From the NCBI RefSeq assembly GCF_020520425.1, contig NC_079491.1, positions 30,247,449 through 30,311,448 on the forward strand: DNA of 64,000 nucleotides, in the 5' to 3' direction. A program made the translations under genes and the position numbers. This document shows positions 33,901-41,952 of this stretch, piece after piece (the first letter of the stretch is position 1; each line of letters starts with the position of its first letter). Below the pieces are notes generated by a model, which saw nothing but the letters and a program-made list of their open reading frames with translations, was not told the origin of the DNA and did no database searches. The DNA comes from Spinacia oleracea (taxonomy: Eukaryota > Streptophyta > Magnoliopsida > Caryophyllales > Amaranthaceae).

Positions 33901-36094
33901 TCTTCTCCGTCTTTTTTCTTTCTAGTAAAAACATAAATGCAAAAGTATGTTTAAGAAACGAAAATAAGAACTACAATGTAAATATGAAATAGTATTAACA
34001 AACACAGATGATACCTCAAAGTAATTTTTAAGTTCGTTTTCTTTTCTTTTCTTTCTGGTTCATCCAGCTCTTCTGGAACTTTTACCTCAGCCTCCTCTTT
34101 TTCAGGTTCTTTCACTTCTTCATGCACTTTTACTTCATGCTCTTTCTTTTCAGTTTCTTCCTGCTTTTCAGGATCTTTGCTGGAATTTTTTTGTCCTTCT
34201 CCACCCTTCTTTTTTTGTTCAATCAGATCCAGCTGCTTTTCCTGTTGTAGCAGCTTTTCCTGAAGTGCTTGCACCATCTTCTGTTGTTCTTGCAATGCTT
34301 TCCTTTGTTTGGAAAGTCTATAATGAAAAAACATATGTCATGAAAAAAAGAACAACACCAAAAACACATGTTATGAAAAAAGAACAACAGAAAAATGTTT
34401 GAAATAACACATGTAATGGAAAAAGAACAACATGTCGTGTACAAAAGAACACAGCTATGCTTTTGGAAAGAACACATATTATGAAAAAAGGAACAACACA
34501 AAAAACAAGTGCACAGTTCTCATCCTGCACCCTTGTACAATATCTTATTCATCTGATTTTTTTTATTTTTTCATATACAATATATAAATAATGTTTGTCC
34601 TCCATATTCTCATTCATTCATCATTTCATAATTTTAGCAACACATTTTAGAGAGAGAAAAATGAGAGGTTTTATTTTCTCTCAACAGAAGAGAGAATTTA
34701 AGAGAGAGAAAGAGTGAAATGCGATTTCTACTTTCTTCTCTCTCCAACTTTTCGCATTATTGTTCCTGTTTTTTTGAGAATTAGTGAATTAATCAGAATA
34801 CTAATTCTCAGGAGATGAAAAAATACAATTTGCTAATTTTCGTAGAAAGAAAATTGAAGGAGATAATGAAATTCAAGAGGATTGTGATCATTTGCTGAGG
34901 ATTTATGTTGATGTTGTTGATAAATGTTGTTCAACTGTTGATCAAGGTATGCTTATATGTTCCTTTTCTTATGTTCTTTTTATTAAGTGTTCTTTTACTG
35001 TGTGCTAACAGTTTTAGGTTTGTCTTTTAAATGTAGATGGTTTGTTCTTTTATCCGTGATTGATTGTTCTTTATTTTTTAAAATACATTTAAGAACAAGT
35101 AAAAAGAACACCATCTCATCAAATCTAAGCACATTGTTCTTTTTAATTTTCATTGATTGTTCTTTTAATGCCTAGTGATCTTTTAAGTAGACATGGACTG
35201 TTCTTTTCTTCTAGATGCATAGTTCTTTTTAAGCCTACATTAATACTGTACTGTTCTTTTGAGTGTACATTGGTTGTTCTTTTGAGTCTACATTGATTGT
35301 TCTTTAAACCTGCACAGTTGGTTCTTTTAAGTTTTTATAGATAAGAACATAGATAAAAAAGAACATAGATCAAATTCAATAGATAAGAACAAAATTATAG
35401 ATCTAGGTTTAAGTTCGTCAAAATTGTACTGTTCTTTTTAGTCTATTTGTTGTTCTTTTAACCTGGGCGAATTGTTCGTCAAACAGTAGGGCTAATAAAA
35501 AGAACAGACAGTAAATAAATAAAAGAACATAGATCTACTTATTTAATTTAAATTTCCACTGTTCTTTTGAGTTAACATTCGTTGTTCTTTTAAATCTATA
35601 CCATTGTTCTTCTAAGTGTATGATTCAGTGACTTAAAATACATTTAAAAAAAAACATAAATGTAGATCTACTTTTAAATTCGTTAAAAAATGTATTTGGT
35701 TTCGTTATTGTAATTAGAACATTAAGGAAAACAAAAAGAACAAACAGAAGGTGTAAATGAACCTAGGTTTTTGTTTAAAAAATCCACTTACTCGCTCTCT
35801 TCTTCTTCTTCCGTTTCTGAAACTTCTTTGTTGATATCTTCCAACAAATCCGCATCAATTGTTGGTGTAATTTCTTTCTCTTTCTTCTTTTTGTTTCTTA
35901 AGTTCAATAAAGTCGTTGTCAAAGGAACATCATCCCTTCAAATGAAATTTTATAGAAAATTAAAATTCATGGGAAATTCTCTAAAAATTAAAATTAAACT
36001 GAAATTCAAGAAAAAAGAAAAGAAAAATGAAGTTGAATTCTTACTCAATAGAACATTTCGCATCAACTTCTTCTCCTTTTTTCGATTTCCCCAT
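27903..36094 (-). CDS. Ulp1-type (C48) protease with plant mobile domain, 19 exons, one in-frame stop
   Basis: Exons on the minus strand: 36,094-36,045; 35,935-35,792; 34,317-34,015; 33,921-33,832; 33,748-33,574; 33,423-33,283; 33,188-32,592; 32,197-32,045; 31,939-31,475; 31,034-30,421; 30,070-29,831; 29,710-29,654; 29,474-29,286; 29,195-29,137; 29,045-28,930; 28,836-28,696; 28,617-28,474; 28,301-28,098; 28,019-27,903. Every junction is GT-AG and phases agree over 1,332 codons. The N-terminus is charged and Glu/Lys-rich with a Gln-rich coiled coil. Exons 7-8 (residues 302-551) resemble the domain found in plant transposon Ulp1 proteins (RSLHLPKSSLDITVEDV, NLNWCQYAYTSLL). Exon 9 has a Gln/His-rich run. 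Exon 11 holds two 27-residue repeats. The protease has His 1188 (SGDHFYL), Asp 1205 (EIIDN) and Cys 1267 (TDCGVYAMRHME). Only codon 419 (TAA, 32,835-32,837) interrupts it. Likely role: removing SUMO or a related modifier; substrate unknown. Confidence 0.9.
30421..31034 (-). other. Exon 10 of the Ulp1 gene: acidic linker
   Basis: This 614-bp exon encodes a 205-residue acidic, Ser/Glu-rich linker (begins EFHAEFTKTTTELSSVMNKF; later DVPFDLPPFLTPLIMP). I recognise no domain. It is given separately because it is the largest exon between the mobile domain and the protease. Confidence 0.7.
32835..32837 (-). other. In-frame TAA inside exon 7 of the Ulp1 gene
   Basis: The codon lies between ...ITVEDV and LVYDIPIGG, both recognisable parts of the same domain, and the frame is unchanged on either side. 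It is the only stop found in 1,332 codons. It could be a recent mutation, a readthrough site or a sequencing error. Confidence 0.8.
34505..35770 (+). mobile_element. Inserted segment in intron 2 of the Ulp1 gene, probably the 5' end of a related MULE
   Basis: In the otherwise minus-sense gene this 1.3-kb part carries TGTTCTTTT mainly on the plus strand. It begins with GTGCACAGTTCTCATCCTGC, and then has GAGAGAGA tracts and an exon-like stretch ending GTTGATCAAG|GTATGC at 34,946. That layout resembles the left end and first exon of the transposase gene at 22,686-23,092. No target duplication was identified, so the boundaries are approximate. Confidence 0.4.
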
Positions 36095-36585
36095 TTTCAA
36101 TTGTTAGGGTTCAAGTTTTTGTAACCAGATTATCACTTCCAAAAAACAAATTGGGGAAGTTTTTAGAGTGAAAATAGTAGAATTCCAAATTGGAGAAGTT
36201 CGGATTTGCAATAATTTGAAAGGTTTTGCACTGTTTTTTTGATTGTTGGTGAGTGAAGGTTTTGCATGTAGGTTGAGTGTGAAAGTGAAAATAAATGTCG
36301 CATTCAATGATGTATTTATATATGATAAATTGAAGAGAGAGAAAATAACTGCTACAGTATTTTCAAATTTAAACTTCCTTTTTTTTTTTTTTGTTCTTTT
36401 CGTCCGCTCTTTTGTTCTTTTGGCCTATAAGTAAAGAAAATGATGTTCGTTTGAGTCTCCTTTGTGTTCTTTTTATTATCTGTTGTTAGTATTTTTAAAT
36501 TTGTTTTTTATTACTGTTTTTACTTAAATTATATTTTTTAATTTTTTTTTATTTTAAACAGTAATCTATTTTTCAATTTTTTTAA
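36095..36585 (-). promoter_or_regulatory. Upstream region of the Ulp1 gene
   Basis: 490 bp between the start codon and the nested MULE. TGTTCTTTT copies near 36,392 and 36,412 are again on the plus strand. No clear TATA box was assigned. Confidence 0.4.
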
Positions 36586-36871
36586 CGGATATTTCATGAA
36601 ATACCCCCGAGGTTTAAGTTAATTCACCAGGTACCCTCGTTGTTTCAGTAATCTACCAGGTACCCCTCAGGTTTCATTTTCTCGCATGACTTAACCCTGC
36701 CGTTAAGTGGCCGTTAGAAACTTTTTTTCACCAGGTACCCTCGTAATTTATTTCACCAGGTACCCCTGAGGTTTTTTAGATTTTCACCAGGTGCCCTTGT
36801 GCTTTATGGTAATTTCACCAGATACCCCTGCTCAGCAACGGCTAGTTTCACCAGGTTTTGTTCTGTAACAG

Positions 36872-37465
36872 TTGCTGGGGGGAGGGGAATATGAAGTGAA
36901 AGAGGGGGCTGTCAAATACCCTATTAAGTTTGATGCAAGGACTTGTGGTTGTGGTGTATGGCAAATATCTGGCATACCTTGCAGACATGGCCTTAGGGTT
37001 ATTTACCACCAAAGACTTGAGGCTACTGATTTTGTGTCTCACTACTTCAAAGGGCAAGCATACAAGTTAACTTACTCAGAGCACATACACCCCATGCCTG
37101 ACCCAACCCAATGGCCTTCTTTTGACCTTCCTATTATCCTCCCACCACCCATGAAGAGAGCATCAGGTAGACCCCCTAAACTGAGAAAAATAGGTAAACA
37201 TGATCCAAAAAGGGGAAAGAGAAATAGCACTGTGAGGTGTGGTAAGTGCAAGGAGGTGGGACACAATGCAAGGACATGCAGAGGTGGGGCCACAGCAAAG
37301 CAAAAGAAGGATGCTGCTGCTGCTGCTGGTGCTTCTGGTTCTGCTGGTGCAGCTGGTGCAGCTGGTTCTGGTGCAGCTGGTTCACAGCAAGGGGGAGATC
37401 AAGGTGCTTCCAGTTCACAGCAACAACGTAATGCATCAAGTAAGGGAAAAAGGAAGCGTACTTGA
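36872..37465 (+). pseudogene. MURA-type transposase, C-terminal fragment
   Basis: There is an open frame of 197 codons without a usable ATG at its start. It contains a SWIM zinc finger (CGCGVWQISGIPCRH), the typical MURA segment YFKGQAYKLTYSEHIHPMPD, an AT-hook-like GRPPK, a CCHC knuckle (CGKCKEVGHNARTC) and an Ala/Gly/Gln low-complexity tail. The DDE catalytic core is missing, and the frame begins almost directly after the left terminal repeat. This is therefore an internally deleted element that would depend on a transposase made elsewhere. Confidence 0.88.
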
Positions 37466-37634
37466 TTTTGTGATTTATGCATAACTTTTTGCTAAACTTA
37501 TCATGTATATCTTTTGCCAATGGGAGCAAGTTTTTGTAGAGCTACACTTAAAGTTTTTGCGTGTCGGGGGCACACTTTTGTAAAGCTACTTAATTCGGAA
37601 ATGAAATATCATATTATTGATGAAATGTCATCAT

Positions 37635-38015
37635 TCACTTTCTCATTACAAATACTAGAATAAAAAACATTACAATGCCAATATTGATAGTTCCATGCAT
37701 TAATTTCTTTTGCTGCTTGAGTTTCTTCTTCATTTGGTGAATTTCTTCATCCAAGCTTCTGTTTTCTTCAATTTCTCCTTCCTTTGTGCTACCTCTGTTG
37801 TTTCTGATTGGCAGTGGTTGCTTAATGCTTCCCTTGCACCACTTGAAGTTGTCACATAAGTCACACTTGTAATATAGTCTTTGAGGATTTTTCATTGTTT
37901 CAGAACTTCTTATTGCAAATTTTTTCCCACATATGTTGCATGTTTTGTTTGGAACTACAACGTATGAGGATTCATACGTTGTAGAAGAAGATTGGGATTG
38001 AGAATATAAGCTCAT
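37635..38015 (-). CDS. GRF zinc-finger protein with C-terminal membrane segment
   Basis: Intact 126-codon frame, start at 38,015. The GRF-type zinc finger spans residues 26-61 (CNICGKKF, NPQRLYYKC, CDNFKWCKG). A charged coiled coil follows (SLDEEIHQMKKKLKQQKKL), and then a C-terminal hydrophobic stretch (INIGIVMFFILVFV) ending in RK, which would suit a tail anchor. GRF fingers bind nucleic acid. Such short GRF-plus-coiled-coil-plus-membrane proteins are common in plant genomes, many within transposons. A decayed copy sits in the related MULE at 18,642. Function is unknown, and an accessory role for the transposon is inference. Confidence 0.8.
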   Translation of the reverse strand: MSLYSQSQSSSTTYESSYVVVPNKTCNICGKKFAIRSSETMKNPQRLYYKCDLCDNFKWCKGSIKQPLPIRNNRGSTKEGEIEENRSLDEEIHQMKKKLKQQKKLMHGTINIGIVMFFILVFVMRK

Positions 38016-38589
38016 TTGAAGGTGAGTTGGGAATTAGGGAAAATATGAGTTGGTTAAGGGGAAGAACAGAAACTTGTAGTGAAGAGTTGCAGCGGCTCCC
38101 CCTTTAAATAGAGAAGGCTTACCAACGGCTAGTTTTTTTAAAAAAAACTAGCCGTTGGTGAGCAGGGGTATCTGGTGAAATTACCATAAAGCACAAGGGC
38201 ACCTGGTGAAAATCTAAAAAACCTCAGGGGTACCTGGTGAAATAAATTACGAGGGTACCTGGTGAAATTTTTTTTTCTAACGGCCACTTAACGGCAGGGT
38301 TAAGTCATGCGAGAAAATGAAACCTGAGGGGTACCTGGTAGATTACTGAAACAACGAGGGTACCTGGTGAATTAACTTAAACCTCGGGGGTATTTCATGA
38401 AATATCCGTTTTTTTAAATACAAAAAGAAAGACAAGTAACTTATTTAATTTTTTTTTTATTAAAAGATTTTGAGGAGAGAGAAATTAACTGCCACGTTTT
38501 ATGTTTTCATAGGAAAACTTCTGTTTTGCGGTTTTTTTCTTGCCACGTTCATTATTTCAATAAAAAACTTCTGTTTGGCGGTTTTTTCA

Positions 38590-39250
38590 CTTTTTAACGT
38601 TTTTGTTGTTCTTTTCGTTGGTTCTTTTCTTCTTTTGTGCGTCTGGTGTTGCATTTGCCATGTTCTTTTTAAAAGTGCAGAGAAATCGTTCTTTCCTTGT
38701 TTTAACCTTTCTGGTTTTTAATATGTTTGTGTTTTTCTTTTTTTCTTTTTGTTCTTTTCCTTTACTTTCTGATCTTCTCTCATTTTAGTGTATTATGTTC
38801 TTTTACGTGTTTTAATCTTTTTGGTTTTTAATATGATTGTTCTTTTCTGTTTGTTCTTTCGTTTAATTGCTGATGTTCTTTCTTTTTAGTGTTTTATGTT
38901 CTTTTACGTGTTTTTACTTATTGTTCTTTTACGTGTTTTTACTTATTTGTTGTTTTAACCTTTTTTGGTTTTCAATGCTATTGTTCTTTCCTGTTTTACT
39001 TATTGTTCTTTTGGTTTAATTCTTGATGTTCTTTCTTTTATATTTTTGTGTTCTTTTATGTTTTTTGTTGCTTTTTTATGTTTTTGCGTTTTGTTCTTAT
39101 TTTTCTGCGTTTTCAATGCTATTGTTCTTTCCTGTTTTACTTATTGTTCTTTTGGTTTAATTCTTGATGTTCTTTCTTTTATGTTTTTGTGTTCTTTTAT
39201 GTTTTTTGTTGCTTTTTTATGTTTTTGCGTTTTGTTCTTATTTTTCTGCG
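38590..39250 (+). repeat. Right subterminal TGTTCTTTT-rich region with 130-bp direct repeat
   Basis: Many plus-strand TGTTCTTT(T/C) copies. A block of about 130 bp starting TTTTCAATGCTATTGTTCTT is present twice in tandem (38,971 and 39,110), nearly identical. There is no gene. Confidence 0.8.
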
Positions 39251-39260
39251 TTTTGGTGCA

Positions 39261-39297
39261 GGTGCACCTAGATCTAGGTGCACGCGCCTGTACCATC
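39261..39297 (-). repeat. Right terminal inverted repeat of the 16.6-kb MULE
   Basis: Complement matches the left repeat at 35 of 37 bases. The 22-bp palindrome is at 39,262-39,283. TGTTCTTTT-rich subterminal DNA (38,600-39,245) lies just inside. Confidence 0.92.
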
Positions 39298-39611
39298 CGC
39301 GCGTTGGTTAATAAGTTCTTAAAATCTCCCGTAAAAAAAAAATTCTTAAAATCTACTCCTTATAAATTTAACATGACTAAATGATGAGTTACTTGCAATT
39401 AGAGCATTTCCTAATCTTATCAAGCTCCTAATCCTATTTCTCTTATTAATTACTTGCAATTAGGTTGATTTTGTTTTTTTAAAGAACAAATGGACCTGAA
39501 TGTTTTGTTTTCCATAGGAGAACAAAGGTTGTTTGGAAGAACAAAGTAATTAATAAGAGAAATATACAAGCACAAATAAGAATAACATTCCACAATCAAT
39601 AGAACATATTA

Positions 39612-39738
39612 GGTGATGCATCCAGGTACACGGTACATCGGCCCTCTCACATTTTCCCTTATATGCGAGGAGAAAATGAGAGAGGGACCAACCATGGCAT
39701 AAAAATACTCTCGATTACATGGTGTACTCGGAAGCACC
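39612..39738. mobile_element. Short palindromic MITE
   Basis: Ends GGTGATGCATCCAGGTACAC and GTGTACTCGGAAGCACC are inverted, TA on both sides. The interior also pairs (CCCTCTCACATTTTC with GAAAATGAGAGAGGG), making a nearly full-length hairpin of 127 bp. Confidence 0.7.
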
Positions 39739-39775
39739 TAATAATTTTTACACAATAAGTATGTATTATGTACTA

Positions 39776-40106
39776 CTCTCTCCGTCCCAGAATACTCGAC
39801 CCGGTTTAACCGGCACAGAGTTTAAGGGACTTAAATTGACTTATTTAATTTAATAGGTAGTAGTTGATAGTGGGGTATTATTTTAATGTGGTTAGTGGGA
39901 GGTGGGTTAAGAGGTGGGGTTGGGGAAGAGTAGGGGTTAAATTTTTAATTATTTTTTGTATGGAGTAGGGGGTAGGTGGTTAATAGGGGTGGAGTGAGAA
40001 ATAATATAATATTGTTAGAATATTTTCATTTTTAGAAACAGGTCAAGTCAAGTATTAAGAGACGGCCCGATAAGAAAAACAGGTCAAGTATTACGGGACG
40101 GAGGGA
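39776..40106. mobile_element. Stowaway-like MITE (CTCCCTCCGTCC family)
   Basis: Left end CTCTCTCCGTCCCAGAATAC, right end GTATTACGGGACGGAGGGAA, TA flanks. Interior nearly identical in order to 53,833-54,130 and to the complement of 46,829-47,130. Confidence 0.88.
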
Positions 40107-41140
40107 ATAGTAATGTTTAGAGTGTTGTATTGTAGCATAATGTCTTGATTGTATGACATTGTGTGATTACATTAGGAGTAAAATTGTCTGATGGTGGTTG
40201 GTGTTTTCTCCATTGTGTCATTGCATTAGTATGTACTATTCCAACCTCCTTTCCTTTCTCTCTCAGCCTTTCAATCATTCACTTTATCAAATTACAACTC
40301 TCCTCCTATCAACACCACATAAATAAGGGATCCTAATTTAAATTATAAGAAAAAAAGAAAAAAGACAACAAGATATTTATAATTCAATACACAAGGGTCC
40401 CTCCCATGCCTAACTTTTCCTAGCTTTTTATCTCTTAGTTTTCCTTCTCTATGTTCCGATTAAGCAACAACTGTGTATTAGACAACTTATTATAACTACT
40501 GAAATACGCAGCGTACTCACACTTAAACCCATATCATAATGGTTTGGGGGCGTGTCTATGCTACAGTTTATAGACACGTCAAGATAAGTGAAACTTAATT
40601 CAGGCACGACGTAATTTTTGACTTGTGAGTTGTATTATATGTGGGCTAAATTGCCAGGCAAAAGTCAAAGGTACACGGCCGAGGATTCAGCATAACCATA
40701 GCCAATTAGCCATAAGAAGTCATTGATTCCCTAATTAAATTACGATATTATTTTTTGTAACCGATAAAATTTTATGATCAAGGAGGGGCTTTGTTGGGAA
40801 GTAGACGTTTCCTCGTTTTTCAGCTGTTGGCTTCTTCTCTGCCCCCACTTTCTAGTGTGTTCTCAATTCTCATCTCTCTCTTTCTCTTTATAGATTTCAA
40901 AAATAAAAATAAATTAATAAAAATAAAAAAAAGTGGGACTTGAATTTCCTTTTGTCTTTCAATGCTTGTGCAAACGTGCCTTCATCAAATGATTTGAAAA
41001 GAAGAGGTAATTATTTTAAATTAAAAATTAAAAATAAAAAATGATAAAAATCCATTTATCTCAGGTAGCTTAGACATAACTTTCATTATCTATCTCATTT
41101 GTGTAAGAGGTCTGTCCAAGCAAAATAAATAAATAATTTT
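40107..41140. other. Upstream intergenic region of the homeodomain gene
   Basis: About 1 kb, AT-rich, no coding sequence recognised. It presumably holds the promoter of the BEL1-like gene. Confidence 0.5.
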
Positions 41141-41147
41141 TATATAA
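41139..41147 (+). promoter_or_regulatory. Candidate TATA box of the BEL1-like gene
   Basis: TTTATATAAAC about 30-40 bp upstream of the CT-rich leader. No other TATA-like element is better placed. Confidence 0.45.
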
Positions 41148-41829
41148 ACAAGAATAAAAAGGCTGCTTTCTCAATCAATTTCTTATTTTTGTCAGTGATC
41201 TAAACAAAATAAGATCTTCTATACAAATAAGCCACCTCTTTCTTTCTTTGTCAGAAACTCATCTCTCTCTCTCTCTTTCTCACACAAGTAGCAGAGTAGT
41301 TTAGTATATTTCCCCAAATCAGTTGGAGAAGTTGCAGATATCAATTTTTTCTGACAGAATCATCAGATCCTTACACAAAAAGGTATGTCATCACTCATCT
41401 ACTTAGACGTACTCTCTCTCTGTATAAATATTTATATGTTCGATCTTCCTTTTTTTTCCACACTAGATCATCATCATATATATATATATATATATAGTAT
41501 ATAGTGGAGTATAGCTATCTTCTACTCTATAACTAAATGAGCGGCTAAAATAAGATCAATCTAACTCGATCATATTTTCGATATCATTTTCGATTTTCTT
41601 GAATCAATATTAGTCATGTTTTTTCCCGAGCTTAACAAATTAATCATAGATAGGTTAAGTTATAGTAGGTTAACAATACAATATTGTGCTCTTCAATTAA
41701 CGTCAAGGCTGTTACAAAACGTTTGTTTTCTTTGGATTGCTACATGAAGTTGAATCCTGATGTATTTTATTTTTCATACAGGTCTGGTGGGTCAATATTT
41801 GGTTTAAGCATCAAATTATTCCCGGTTAA

Positions 41830-41889
41830 ATGATACGGAGTATGGGAATAAGTAACCCAGCTTTTCCTGCTATACTTGGATTTTTATAG
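41830..41889 (+). other. Upstream open frame in the BEL1-like leader
   Basis: ATG at 41,830 starts a 19-residue peptide (MIRSMGISNPAFPAILGFL) that ends 63 bp before the main start codon, in the second leader exon. It could lower translation of the main frame. Its conservation is unknown. Confidence 0.45.
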
Positions 41890-41952
41890 CTTCAGAATCA
41901 TACAATAATTTTTTGAATTAAAAATAAAAAAATAAAAAAAATCAAGAGTTCA

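Larger units (their letters stand above)
27596..34500 (-). repeat. Dispersed TGTTCTTTT 9-mer, minus-strand block
   Basis: The same motif appears here as AAAAGAACA, in the sense strand of the Ulp1 gene. It fills most introns (dense at 28,310-28,440, 29,495-29,580, 31,060-31,420, 32,220-32,570 and 34,340-34,500) and is nearly absent from the exons. Confidence 0.9.
36586..38409. mobile_element. Nested non-autonomous MULE with 9-bp target duplication
   Basis: It is 1,824 bp, flanked by TTTTTTTAA at 36,577-36,585 and 38,410-38,418. Terminal repeats of about 262 bp start CGGATATTTCATGAAATACC at both ends. They are made of repeated TTCACCAGGTACCC(C/T) units, seven in the left arm. It contains the C-terminal part of a MURA-type transposase and an intact small GRF zinc-finger gene. 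Same family as 18,285-20,073. Confidence 0.95.
22686..39306. mobile_element. 16.6-kb Mutator-like element with FAR1-type transposase and Ulp1 protease genes
   Basis: The 9-bp repeat GTTAATAAG flanks it at 22,677-22,685 and 39,307-39,315. Terminal repeats match at 35 of 37 positions (22,695-22,731 against the complement of 39,261-39,297), each centred on a perfect 22-bp palindrome. The element holds a FAR1-type MULE transposase gene (22,987-27,356, plus strand) convergent with a 19-exon Ulp1-type gene (27,903-36,094, minus strand). A smaller MULE is nested at 36,586-38,409. MULEs carrying Ulp1 genes are known in plants (Kaonashi in Arabidopsis, CUMULE in melon), and this appears to be a large member of that class. 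The full extent and the pairing with a FAR1-type transposase are read directly here. Confidence 0.92.

Noticed and set aside
38470-39384. Hydrophobic Phe/Val/Leu-rich frames resembling membrane proteins
   Set aside because: They are translations of the TGTTCTTTT-rich repeat region; the hydrophobicity comes from T-rich codons.
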